Source: Chromatiales bacterium (GTDB lineage: Bacteria > Pseudomonadota > Gammaproteobacteria > Steroidobacterales > GCA-2729495). From it: DNA of 44,341 bases. The notes below the pieces were generated by a model that ran no database searches, was not told the DNA's origin, and saw only the letters and a program-made list of their open reading frames with translations. The translations under genes and the position numbers were made by a program. Location: contig NZCC01000034.1 in NCBI GenBank assembly GCA_002688175.1, positions 1 to 44,341 of the forward strand. Direction: 5' to 3'. The stretch's first letter is position 1; each line of letters begins with the position of its first letter. This document shows positions 36,002 through 44,341 of the stretch, piece by piece.

Positions 36002-37252
36002 TCACTCATGGCGTAACGCCTCTGCCGGGGCTGCGACTGAACCACGCCAGGCCGGGTAAAGCGTTGAGACAAAGGCGAGAAATACGGCAATACCGGCGAC
36101 TTGCCCGACATCACCGGGGCGTACCCGACTCGGAAAATCGCTGATGAAATAAATATCCGGCGCAAGGAAGCGAAAACCGATCAAGCGCTCGATACCAGCC
36201 ACAATCCAATCAAGGTTCAGCGCAACACCCACGCCAAGCGCGACACCGAACAGGGTACCGATAATACCGATCAAGCCTCCCTGGAGCACAAATATTCCAA
36301 GCACACCGGCCGGTGATATACCGAGTGTACGAAGAATAGCAATCTCGGCACGCTTTTCCCGCACCACCATGACGAGTGTCGAGACAATATTGAATGCAGC
36401 TACTGCGACAACCAGCAGCAGGATGACGAAGATGATCGACTTGGTCAGTTGGATCGAACGGAAAAAATTCGCATGCTGACGGGTCCAGTCCGTGATAAAC
36501 ACATCAAGCCCCAATGTCTTGGCAATCACCCGAACGGTGACCGGAGCCTGGAGCGGATCCGCAACAGTCAGACGTATCCCGGTCACGGCAGCGCCGAGGC
36601 GGAACAGACGTGCCGCGTCAGCGACATTGACGTAAACGAGGCCACGATCATATTCATACATACCGGCGGTAAAAATTCCACTGACCTCAAAACGACGCAT
36701 GCGCGGCGCAAGTCCTGCAGGCGTAACAACGCCCTGAGAAATCATCATGATCAGTTTGTCGCCGACCCCGACACCGAGCATGTCTGCTAATTCCCCGCCG
36801 ATAACAATCCTGAACGTACCTGGCTCGAGTGATTCGAGTTGCCCCTGTCGCATGAGATCACCAATTCCCGAAGTACGCAGTTCCGCAGCAGGATCAATGC
36901 CGCGCACCTCGACACCCTTGATATCGGCATCGCCAACCAGCATTCCCTGACCACTGATGAACCGGGCTACAGATACCGTTTCCGGGTGAGCTGCTGCGAG
37001 TTCTTCAACCAGCGGCCATTCCTCAAGCCTGCCGTCTATGCCGGTAATTGCGGCGTGGGCAACAACCTGCAGAATCCTGGCACGAACTTCATACTCGAAA
37101 CCATTCATGACCGAAAGCACGACAATTAACACCGCTACAGCAATGCCAATCCCCGCAATGGAAGTCAGCGAAATAAATGATATGAAGCGATTTTTATTTC
37201 TTGAGCGCAGATAACGCAGTGCGATTGCGAGCTCAATTGGTTTTAACATCAA
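36002..37252 (-). CDS. lolC/lolE: Lipoprotein-releasing permease LolC/LolE (second copy in operon)
   Basis: A 416-residue permease with one N-terminal membrane helix (about 25-48), a large periplasmic domain, and three C-terminal helices (about 270-295, 315-345, 378-400). The starting block ELAIALRYLRSRNKNRFISFISLTSIAGI and VMNGFEYEVRARIL are typical LolC/E. VSTLVMVVREKRAEIAILRTLGIS is the coupling region that contacts LolD. It shares its layout with the preceding gene, and the pair probably forms the LolC-LolE heterodimer. I cannot tell which is which from sequence alone. Confidence 0.92.
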   Translation of the reverse strand: MMLKPIELAIALRYLRSRNKNRFISFISLTSIAGIGIAVAVLIVVLSVMNGFEYEVRARILQVVAHAAITGIDGRLEEWPLVEELAAAHPETVSVARFISGQGMLVGDADIKGVEVRGIDPAAELRTSGIGDLMRQGQLESLEPGTFRIVIGGELADMLGVGVGDKLIMMISQGVVTPAGLAPRMRRFEVSGIFTAGMYEYDRGLVYVNVADAARLFRLGAAVTGIRLTVADPLQAPVTVRVIAKTLGLDVFITDWTRQHANFFRSIQLTKSIIFVILLLVVAVAAFNIVSTLVMVVREKRAEIAILRTLGISPAGVLGIFVLQGGLIGIIGTLFGVALGVGVALNLDWIVAGIERLIGFRFLAPDIYFISDFPSRVRPGDVGQVAGIAVFLAFVSTLYPAWRGSVAAPAEALRHE

Positions 37253-37262
37253 CCTGACACCC

Positions 37263-38519
37263 TTACTCGTAACGCAGCACTTCAGCCGGCGCGATACCGG
37301 CGGCCCGCAAGGCCGGGTAAATGGTTGCCAGGGCGGTCATCAACAAGGCTATAACCGAAATCCACACAACATCGCTGGTGTGCAAGTCCGCTGACAAGGA
37401 TGTCAGGTAGTAGACATCAGCCGGCATGAACTGGAAACCGAACAGTTGTTCCAGACGCGGCGCGAGTTGATCAACATTCTTCGTCATTACGATGCCGATT
37501 GCTACACCGATAATGACCCCAACCCAGCCAACCACTATGCCCTGAACCGCAAATATCTGCACGATCGTACGACGTGAATAACCCAGGGTCCGAAGGATTG
37601 CGATACCGGACCGTTTATCCATTACCACCATGACGAGCGTCGCAACGATATTGAACAGCGCTACACCGACGATTAAAGACAGCAACAGGGTCATCATGAT
37701 TTTCTCGATACGCACGGCACGAAAATAGGTTGCATTGTCCTGAGTCCAGTCGCGTACCGCGACTTCGATCCCGGAACCTGGTGTCCAGTCACGCACCCAC
37801 GACCTGACGATCTGTGGTGCCGAAAAAATATCACTGGTTTTAATCCGCAGACCAACAGTCGGCTTATCGAGCCCGGCCATAATACGTGCATTATCAAGAT
37901 GTACGAGCGCCCTGACGCCATCGTGGTCGCGCAATCCGAGTTCAAAGATACCGACGATCCTGAATCGCCGCAGTGATGTATCCAGACCAATGCCCGCCGC
38001 TTGCTTGCGCGGCACCATAACTGTCAGTGAATCACCGAGGTAAACACCCAGCTTCAAGGCCAGCGCACGGCCAAGAATAATTGTGTTCTGCCCCGGCTGC
38101 AGATCGGCCAGTGCACCACTGCGCATATGTCGGCCTACTGCCGAGATATCCTGCTCGAAACCCGGCTCAACCCCGGTTAGCAGAGCTCCGGACAGGTTGC
38201 GCCCATTTGCCAGCATCGCTTCAAGCTCAACGAATGGTGCCGCCGCCTCTATCCCGGGGTTGGTGACGAGTGCCCGGCGCATTTCACGCCATGGCAACGG
38301 GGTCTTCTGCGGACTAATGGATGCGTGACCGGCCAGGCTCAACAACCGCACACGCAGTTCATTCTCGAACCCGTTCATAACCGACAACACGACAATCAAC
38401 GCCGCGACCCCAAGCGCTACGCCAATTACCGACGCAATGCTGACGAAAGACGCAAAACCGTTGCTTCGCTGCGTCTGCAGGTAGCGCAGACCGACAAATA
38501 GTGCGACCGGTCGCATCAT
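37263..38519 (-). CDS. lolC/lolE: Lipoprotein-releasing permease LolC/LolE (first copy in operon)
   Basis: A 418-residue permease with the same architecture as its neighbour: FVGLRYLQTQRSNGFASFVSIASVIGVALGVAALIVVLSVMNGFENELRVRLL at the start, a periplasmic domain, then VATLVMVVMDKRSGIAILRTLGYSRRTIVQIF and two more helices. The frame is open to 38645, but the first 42 residues are not family-like, so the ATG ATG at 38519/38516 is the likely start. It opens the operon, ten bases before the second permease. Order here is permease-permease-ATPase, whereas E. coli has lolC-lolD-lolE. Confidence 0.92.
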   Translation of the reverse strand: MMRPVALFVGLRYLQTQRSNGFASFVSIASVIGVALGVAALIVVLSVMNGFENELRVRLLSLAGHASISPQKTPLPWREMRRALVTNPGIEAAAPFVELEAMLANGRNLSGALLTGVEPGFEQDISAVGRHMRSGALADLQPGQNTIILGRALALKLGVYLGDSLTVMVPRKQAAGIGLDTSLRRFRIVGIFELGLRDHDGVRALVHLDNARIMAGLDKPTVGLRIKTSDIFSAPQIVRSWVRDWTPGSGIEVAVRDWTQDNATYFRAVRIEKIMMTLLLSLIVGVALFNIVATLVMVVMDKRSGIAILRTLGYSRRTIVQIFAVQGIVVGWVGVIIGVAIGIVMTKNVDQLAPRLEQLFGFQFMPADVYYLTSLSADLHTSDVVWISVIALLMTALATIYPALRAAGIAPAEVLRYE

Positions 38520-38607
38520 CTTTGCTGCCACCCAATAACACCGCGCGCAGCTGCGGAGGCCTGATACACCATTTGCAAGGGCATGTCCATAAACCGTGAC
38601 GTTTCTC

Positions 38608-38644
38608 TGTATACTCGAACAGGTTAAAATTAGCTGAGTATACA
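38608..38644. promoter_or_regulatory. 9-bp inverted repeat with TATACT on both strands
   Basis: TGTATACTC (38608-38616) and its exact reverse complement (38636-38644) flank 19 bases in the gap between the lol operon and the small exported-protein gene. Each arm contains TATACT, a good -10, on opposite strands. I find no good -35 for either, so the site could be a divergent promoter pair or an operator. Confidence 0.5.
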
Positions 38645-38657
38645 TTGGGAGATGGTC

Positions 38658-38942
38658 ATGGTTCGGCAGAAATGTCTGGCGTTTCTTGTGGTAATAGCGC
38701 TGAGTTCGTTATCAACCGCTTTTGCAGAATCACTTATCATCGAGAACATCGACAAATCCAGTGCGGCAATGACGGTAAGGCCGAATCGTGGCATGAGCAT
38801 GGACACTGTCGAATCAAAATGGGGGAAGCCGGATATCAAACGGAATTCTGTTGGCGACCCACCTATTTCTCGTTGGGAATACTCGACGTTTGTCGTTTAT
38901 TTCGAATACCACAACGTGATTCACGCCGTCGTGAAACACTGA
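38658..38942 (+). CDS. Small exported protein, BamE/SmpA-like fold suspected
   Basis: A 94-residue protein with a signal peptide (core CLAFLVVIALSSLSTAFA, cleavage before ESL). The mature part is about 70 residues: RPNRGMSMDTVESKWGKPDIKR, then WEYSTFVVYFEYHNVIHAVVKH. The GMSMDTVESKWGKP stretch followed by a WEY...VYFE strand pair recalls the helix-strand layout of BamE/SmpA-like proteins, but there is no lipobox, so it would be soluble in the periplasm. GGGAG at 38646-38650 fits the ATG at 38658 rather than the one at 38652. It is the only gene between lol and mfd. No function is known to me. Confidence 0.75.
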   Translation: MVRQKCLAFLVVIALSSLSTAFAESLIIENIDKSSAAMTVRPNRGMSMDTVESKWGKPDIKRNSVGDPPISRWEYSTFVVYFEYHNVIHAVVKH

Positions 38943-39047
38943 TCAGGTTGTTACTGATCAGCTGATCTTCGGCCCGGACTTTCTTCCGGCTCCGAGTATG
39001 GGATACTCTCGCGCGCACCTGCCTGCCAGTTACCGATCAAACTTCGA

Positions 39048-42000
39048 ATGCCCTCGCCCGTTCTTGTCAACGACAGTCTGCCAATGCCTCACAAGGCCAG
39101 CGACCGTGTGCGCTGGGGAAAGGTCTACGGCTGTGCAAAAGCACTGGCCATTGCAGAACTGGCGACCCGTACCAACCGAAACATCCTGATCCTGACCGGA
39201 AATGTGGCCGCAGCTGAATCGCTGGCGCATGAAATCGATTTTTTTCGCCACGACCAGCCAGACATTGACCTGTTTCCTGACCTCGAGGTGCTGCCATACG
39301 ATGCTTTCAGTCCACATCAGGACCTGATTGCACAACGCATGAGCGCCATGCGCCGCCTGTCCGGCGAGACCGGGATTTTAATGATCACGGCTGTTTCGGC
39401 TTTGCTGCCGCATTTGCCGCCGACACAACACCTCAGGAGCCGAGGCATAACGCTGCAACCCGGCCAGCCCCTGTCCCAGGAACAATTTCGCGGACAACTC
39501 GAAGATTCAGGATATCAACGTGTTTCGCAGGTTTCCCAGCACGGTGATTATGCCGTGCGAGGTTCACTTATCGATTTCTTTCCGGGCGGATACGACACAC
39601 CGATCCGGGTTGATTTTTTTGCGGATGAGGTCGAATCGCTACGTGAGTTTGACCCTGATTCACAGATATCAACCACCCGCATCGAGGCACTCGATACCCT
39701 TCCAGCCAGGGAAATTCCACTTGACGAGGACTCGGTGCGTACCTTCAGGCGTCGCTATCGACAGAGATTCGAAGGGAACCCGGCTCGTTCGATAATTTAT
39801 CGCGAAGTCACAGAACACCGACTACCCGGTGGCATCGAAAACTATCTGCCACTGTTCTTTGATGAAATGGCAACTTTCTGGGATTACCTGCCGGATGATG
39901 CACTGATTATTGCCTGCGATGACATCGAGACCGCCCTTGCCAATGCCTGGGAACAGGTCTGCGAACGTCATAGCCAAACCTGTGACGACCCCGACCGTCC
40001 CGTACTTGAGCCGGAAGAACTGTACGTCACTCCTGAACGCCACGCGGAAGGCCTGCGAGCCCATGCATTACTTCAGCTTGAGAGTCACGAAATCCCGCTT
40101 GAGGACGATGCTTTTCCGTTTACCAACCTGGCTGTCTCAGCACCCTCCGGCATGCTGATCAATCAGCACGACAAAGAATCCACCCGGGGCCTGCTGCAGT
40201 TTCTTGACCAATACGATGGCCGGATTCTGTTCGGCGCCGAATCGGCCGGACGGCGTGAACTATTGGCCGACATACTACGCCAGCAAAATACCGCTAAATC
40301 GGTCGAGTCGTGGCCAGACTTCCTCGCGTCACAGGCACAATCCAGCATCACGATTGCGCCACTCGAAAAAGGCGTGATCCTGTCTGCTGGTAGCCACACC
40401 AGCTCGTTGGCAATCCTGACTGAACAGGAATTATTCGGGCAGAAACCGAAGCGCCGCAGTCGCCGACGACGCATTCAGGACCCTGAAGCACTGATAAGAG
40501 ATCTGACCAACCTGCATCCCGGTTCACCCGTCGTGCATGCCGAACATGGTATCGGTCGATTTATCGGCCTGACCCACCTTGAAATTGACCATACACTGAC
40601 CGAATTCGTCACCCTGGAATATGCCGGCGGGGATCGATTGCACGTGCCGGTCGCATCGTTACACCTTATTTCACGCTATACCGGAGCGGCACCTGATAAG
40701 GCACCGCTACATCGACTCGGCTCTGATCAATGGGTACGGGCAAGACGCAAAGCCGCCAAAAGAATTCGAGATGTCGCCGCTGAACTGCTCGATATATATT
40801 CACAGCGTGCGGCCCGCGCAGGTTACAGCTACAACATTGACCCGGTTGATTACGAACGTTTTGCCGCCGCCTTTCCATTCACACCAACCGACGACCAGGC
40901 CCGTACGATCGATGAAGTCACGACCGATATGACGACCAGCGATCCGATGGACCGACTGGTGTGCGGCGATGTTGGCTTCGGTAAAACCGAAGTCGCGCTA
41001 CGTGCTGCATTCGTTGCCGTTTCGAATAGCCGTCAGGTTGCAGTCCTGGTACCGACAACACTATTAGCCCAGCAACATTACCGCACATTTATCGACCGGT
41101 TCGCCGACTGGCCGATCAATATCGAAGTCCTGTCACGATTCCAGAACCAGGCAACCAGCAATGAAATTATCGATGGATTAGCAACCGGACGCGTCGATAT
41201 CGTCATCGGCACGCACCGCCTGCTTTCCAAAACAGTCGGCTTCAGTGATCTGGGTCTGGTCATCATCGATGAAGAACACCGTTTCGGTGTTCGCCACAAA
41301 GAACGCCTGAAGTCACTGCGAACCGAAGTTGATATTCTGACATTGACGGCAACACCGATTCCACGCACGCTAAATATGGCACTCGGCAGCCTGCGGGAAT
41401 TGTCTTTGATTACGACCCCCCCAGAAGCTCGACTGTCGATCAAGACTTTCGTCACGCAATGGAATGAGCGCATCATTCGTGAAGCCTGCCTGCGGGAAAT
41501 AAAACGCGGGGGCCAGATCTATTTTGTACATAACCGCATTGAAGACATCGAAAAAATTGCGGAAAAAATCGCCGAACTTATTCCTGAAGGCGTAGTTGAG
41601 TTTGCCCACGGCCGGATACGTGAACGTGAACTCGAACGCATCATGAGTGATTTTTATCATCGGCGATTCCATATCCTCGTCTGTACGGCAATTATCGAGA
41701 GCGGGCTTGATGTTCCTTCAGCCAATACGATCATCATCAACCGTGCAGACCGCTTCGGTCTCGCCCAGTTACACCAACTGCGTGGCCGTGTCGGTCGCTC
41801 CCATCACCAGGCATTCGCATATATGCTGACGCCGCCGCGTGACGGCCTGACGGCAGATGCGCAGAAACGCCTCGATGCGATCGAGTCGCTTGAAGACCTC
41901 GGGGCTGGTTTCGTACTGGCCACTCATGATCTGGAAATCCGTGGCGCCGGTGAATTACTCGGCGAAGGCCAGAGCGGCCAGATTCATGAAATAGGCTTTT

Positions 42001-42527
42001 CGCTCTACAACGAGATGCTGTCCAGGACTGTACAGGCGCTCCGTGACGGGCTTGAACCAAATCTTGAGATCGACATGAATGCAGGTGCCGAAGTTAACCT
42101 GCATGTCCCGGCACTGCTGCCGGACGATTATCTGCCAGACGTTCATCTTCGCCTGGTACATTACAAGCGAATTGCAAGCGCGCGCGACCCACATGAACTC
42201 CAACAGCTACAGGTCGAGTTGATTGACCGGTTCGGTTTACTTCCGGAAGCAACAAAAAATCTGTTTCGCATCACCGAAATTCGACTACGCGCCAATCCAC
42301 TCGGTATTCGGCGGCTCGAACTCAGCGTATCCGGTGGTTTCATCGAATTCACTCCGGCAACCACGGTAGACCCGGCTGCACTGGTCAGGATGCTAGAATC
42401 AGCACCGTCCAAATACACACTGGATCGTCAACAAAGACTGAGGATCAGTGAAGAACTTGATGATGCGGAGCAAAGATTCAGATTTGCGGCCCAGCTCCTT
42501 GATATGCTTTCATCCGTACCTGACTGA
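39048..42527 (+). CDS. mfd: Transcription-repair coupling factor Mfd
   Basis: Mfd pushes RNA polymerase stalled at DNA lesions off the template and recruits UvrA. The 1159-residue protein (E. coli 1148) has the UvrB-like N-terminal module (about 1-340, LFPDLEVLPYDAFSPHQDLIAQRMSAMRRL), the RNA-polymerase-interaction domain (about 480-550, HAEHGIGRFIGLTHLEI), the RecG-like motor with Walker A CGDVGFGKTEVALRAAF (about 640), DEEHRFGVRHKE (about 742) and QLRGRVGRSHHQAFAY. A C-terminal TRCF domain follows. All motor motifs are intact. csiV follows by 21 bases. Confidence 0.97.
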   Translation: MPSPVLVNDSLPMPHKASDRVRWGKVYGCAKALAIAELATRTNRNILILTGNVAAAESLAHEIDFFRHDQPDIDLFPDLEVLPYDAFSPHQDLIAQRMSAMRRLSGETGILMITAVSALLPHLPPTQHLRSRGITLQPGQPLSQEQFRGQLEDSGYQRVSQVSQHGDYAVRGSLIDFFPGGYDTPIRVDFFADEVESLREFDPDSQISTTRIEALDTLPAREIPLDEDSVRTFRRRYRQRFEGNPARSIIYREVTEHRLPGGIENYLPLFFDEMATFWDYLPDDALIIACDDIETALANAWEQVCERHSQTCDDPDRPVLEPEELYVTPERHAEGLRAHALLQLESHEIPLEDDAFPFTNLAVSAPSGMLINQHDKESTRGLLQFLDQYDGRILFGAESAGRRELLADILRQQNTAKSVESWPDFLASQAQSSITIAPLEKGVILSAGSHTSSLAILTEQELFGQKPKRRSRRRRIQDPEALIRDLTNLHPGSPVVHAEHGIGRFIGLTHLEIDHTLTEFVTLEYAGGDRLHVPVASLHLISRYTGAAPDKAPLHRLGSDQWVRARRKAAKRIRDVAAELLDIYSQRAARAGYSYNIDPVDYERFAAAFPFTPTDDQARTIDEVTTDMTTSDPMDRLVCGDVGFGKTEVALRAAFVAVSNSRQVAVLVPTTLLAQQHYRTFIDRFADWPINIEVLSRFQNQATSNEIIDGLATGRVDIVIGTHRLLSKTVGFSDLGLVIIDEEHRFGVRHKERLKSLRTEVDILTLTATPIPRTLNMALGSLRELSLITTPPEARLSIKTFVTQWNERIIREACLREIKRGGQIYFVHNRIEDIEKIAEKIAELIPEGVVEFAHGRIRERELERIMSDFYHRRFHILVCTAIIESGLDVPSANTIIINRADRFGLAQLHQLRGRVGRSHHQAFAYMLTPPRDGLTADAQKRLDAIESLEDLGAGFVLATHDLEIRGAGELLGEGQSGQIHEIGFSLYNEMLSRTVQALRDGLEPNLEIDMNAGAEVNLHVPALLPDDYLPDVHLRLVHYKRIASARDPHELQQLQVELIDRFGLLPEATKNLFRITEIRLRANPLGIRRLELSVSGGFIEFTPATTVDPAALVRMLESAPSKYTLDRQQRLRISEELDDAEQRFRFAAQLLDMLSSVPD

Positions 42528-42548
42528 TCTACACCGGGAAATTATCAC

Positions 42549-43313
42549 ATGCTCCGCCTGCTGACCCGCATCATCTGCCTGTCCGGACTGATACTTAGCG
42601 CAGAATCTTCAATCGCTGTCGATATACCCGCAGCGCCTGATCGCTACCAGGTCGAATTAATTGTATTTCGTCATATCGATCAGAGCCGCAATACTCCGGA
42701 AACACCCGCTGCGGCTTCCATTTTTCAGGTATCGCCACTTAATCTGATGCTCGCGGAAATACCGTTGCAAACACCGCAAATACCATCCGCACCTCTTGGC
42801 ATGCTCACCGACACACAGAACAAACGTCCAAGCCGACTGCCGATCAGCTTTCAACTCCTCGAACTGGATCCAAGTTACCCCTACTTTGTACCACTGCGCG
42901 CTGACACACATACCCTGAACCAGATCTATGCGCGCCTCGAACTGGTCGATGCCTATGAACCGATCGCACATGTGGGCTGGGTACAGCCTGCGCTCGACAC
43001 CGAAAATGCAAAACCCTATCGCTTTGCACCGGCAATCATTGGTGACCCGGGCATCACCGGAACCGTCACGCTCTATAAAGGGCGCTTTCTGCACCTTGAA
43101 ATTGATCTGGCGCTTAAAGATATAAGCCCGCCGATAGAAGCACAGTTTTTATTCAAAAGAAGTGCAAACGAAACTCCGGACACGCATAAACTCACTGAAA
43201 CACGACGCATCCGGGGATCGGCAACACACTATTTCGACGGCCCGCAATTCGGCATCATTACCCGTATCGTTGAAGTACATGCCGCTGCAGCTGAGCGCGC
43301 TGAAACCAGCTGA
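42549..43313 (+). CDS. csiV: CsiV-family periplasmic protein
   Basis: A 254-residue protein with a signal peptide (about 1-23, cleavage near SIAVD). The mature start YQVELIVFRHIDQ is the family signature, and LPISFQLLELDPSYPYFVPLR, ARLELVDAYEPIAHVGWVQPAL and RRIRGSATHYFDGPQFGIITRIVEV complete the CsiV pattern. CsiV was described in Vibrio cholerae as a peptidoglycan-binding protein needed for resistance to D-amino acids. It is probably cotranscribed with mfd, its common neighbour. Confidence 0.85.
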   Translation: MLRLLTRIICLSGLILSAESSIAVDIPAAPDRYQVELIVFRHIDQSRNTPETPAAASIFQVSPLNLMLAEIPLQTPQIPSAPLGMLTDTQNKRPSRLPISFQLLELDPSYPYFVPLRADTHTLNQIYARLELVDAYEPIAHVGWVQPALDTENAKPYRFAPAIIGDPGITGTVTLYKGRFLHLEIDLALKDISPPIEAQFLFKRSANETPDTHKLTETRRIRGSATHYFDGPQFGIITRIVEVHAAAAERAETS

Positions 43314-43362
43314 ACAAGCTGCAGTATTGTGACTGAAGGCGCTCCCACCTACAGAGACTGCT

Positions 43363-44328
43363 TCAGGTGATAACAGCCTCATCGTCAGTTTGCCGGACTC
43401 CCGCCGACTTATGCCCTGCTTCAAGATGACTCACTGCCTTATCAAGTAATGTTGCAGATTGTTTCTTCCGCTCCGGCACTTCTGACGCCAAACCATATGA
43501 AATACTGATGAAACGTGAAATCGTAGAGCGAGGATGATGAATCGCCAAATTGCGCACCTTGGCTTCAATACACTTCACGCAGGTTTCAATATGACCTTGA
43601 TCCGGTTCGCCGATCAGTACCGCAAACCGATCATTGGCAATTCGTGCCCCGAAGTCACCGACCCGTCGCAAGGTACCGTTGATGGCATGTGCTACCTTGC
43701 GCAATAGCGCATCGGTCGCATGACGACCAAAAATATCACCGTACTCCGCCAGGCAATCAACCGAAAATATAACAACTCCGATCTGACGTTTCTCCCTGCG
43801 GGCGATTGCCCAATCACGCTCCAGCAATTCGTCGAAAGCAGCCCGATTCGCCAACCCGGTCAGTGAATCAATCCGTTGCAGACTTTTGATCTGCCGCCGG
43901 GCATCGACAAGTTCATCATGCAACGCGGCTGACTCATAAGCTTGGGTAGCACCCGGTGGGACCACATCGCCGACCACACTCAGCATCCAGTAACCCGTTT
44001 GCCCGGGACGATCATGCAATGGCACCATTCTGACATTGAGGCTCAGGCTCAAATCATCACCCGCTCGCCATTTCTGCCGGTCCGCACAGTCGGTGTTTTG
44101 TACCGGCCCCACATCGCACTCATCGGCGGTCCCCGGCAAGTTACCTTCAAACATAATGTCCGTAAATGGTGTACCAATGACTTCCGCGGCATCCTTGCCA
44201 ATCAAAATCTCGATCGCGGGATTCATGTAAACGACCGGCAACCCGGGCTTGCGCGCAGCGACGATAATGATCGGCGTCGGATTATTATCGAGCACCTGAA
44301 TAATAATTGATTTCGTGAACTTAATCAT
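43363..44328 (-). CDS. PAS-GGDEF protein with degenerate active site, intact I-site
   Basis: A 321-residue cytosolic protein. Residues 1-125 form a PAS-like domain (VLDNNPTPIIIVAARKPGLPVVYMNPAIEILIG). A short helix (about 130-152) leads to a GGDEF domain beginning DSLTGLANRAAFDELL. The motif that names the domain reads ANDRF (231-235) instead of GGDEF, so the substrate loop and a metal ligand are lost and cyclase activity is unlikely. The inhibitory-site RVGD (222-225) stands exactly five residues before it, and the first metal aspartate (FSVD, D191) is kept. This pattern is seen in c-di-GMP receptors such as PelD and PopA. No membrane segment is visible. The promoter lies beyond the window edge. 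It converges on csiV. Confidence 0.88.
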   Translation of the reverse strand: MIKFTKSIIIQVLDNNPTPIIIVAARKPGLPVVYMNPAIEILIGKDAAEVIGTPFTDIMFEGNLPGTADECDVGPVQNTDCADRQKWRAGDDLSLSLNVRMVPLHDRPGQTGYWMLSVVGDVVPPGATQAYESAALHDELVDARRQIKSLQRIDSLTGLANRAAFDELLERDWAIARREKRQIGVVIFSVDCLAEYGDIFGRHATDALLRKVAHAINGTLRRVGDFGARIANDRFAVLIGEPDQGHIETCVKCIEAKVRNLAIHHPRSTISRFISISYGLASEVPERKKQSATLLDKAVSHLEAGHKSAGVRQTDDEAVIT

Positions 44329-44341
44329 TCACTTATTGTTA

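Noticed and set aside
38956-38967. GATCAG-CTGATC palindrome before mfd as an operator
   Set aside because: A 12-base palindrome beside repeated TGATCAG words could arise by chance and shows no link to promoter hexamers.

Overview
The window is mostly a core-genome segment of a gammaproteobacterium. From about 1.3 kb onward almost every gene is a conserved housekeeping or envelope gene. Their order follows familiar gammaproteobacterial neighbourhoods: ftsK/trxB/aat/infA/clpA/clpS, fabH-plsX-rpmF-yceD/maf/rluC/rne, and ptp-kdsB-lpxK-msbA-exbD-exbB-comEC/DUF2062/lolD-lolCE/mfd-csiV. I cannot assign an order or family within the class. The outer-membrane machinery (type II secretion, Lol, lipid A, Lpp-like lipoprotein) fits a Gram-negative didermic cell.

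Bases 1 to about 1300 look foreign to the rest. They hold the end of a VWA-domain gene, a four-helix-bundle (S23/Avd-type) gene enclosed by oppositely oriented arrays of a 7-bp repeat, and the last 73 codons of a group 1 glycosyltransferase. The glycosyltransferase end is fused in frame to the N-terminal half of FtsK at a motif (GKPVVA) that both families share. The simplest reading is a metagenome assembly chimera at this short shared word; a real rearrangement is the alternative.

Region by region: 1.3-2.5 kb is truncated ftsK. 2.7-8.7 kb holds trxB, a FemAB-like GNAT protein coupled to aat, infA, and convergent clpA and clpS, so several N-degron pathway parts lie together. 9.0-14.7 kb holds gspC-D-E-F of a type II secretion system, without gspG-N. 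14.9-19.3 kb holds a small acidic protein, a small membrane protein, lexA with a double SOS box, an alanine-zipper lipoprotein with a strong terminator, an L,D-transpeptidase and a DASS-family transporter. 19.4-22.4 kb is the yceD-rpmF-plsX-fabH operon. 22.5-27.1 kb holds maf (yceF type), rluC and rne. 27.1-34.6 kb is a tightly overlapping minus-strand envelope run from comEC to a low-molecular-weight phosphatase. 34.7-38.5 kb holds a DUF2062 protein, lolD and two LolC/E subunits. 38.7-44.3 kb holds a small exported protein, mfd, csiV and a PAS-GGDEF protein whose active site is degenerate while its c-di-GMP inhibitory site is kept.

No rRNA, tRNA, CRISPR array, prophage or transposase was seen. 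The observations most worth a second look are the repeat-bounded four-helix-bundle cassette, the ftsK/glycosyltransferase junction, the GNAT-Aat-ClpS-ClpA neighbourhood and the degenerate GGDEF protein.
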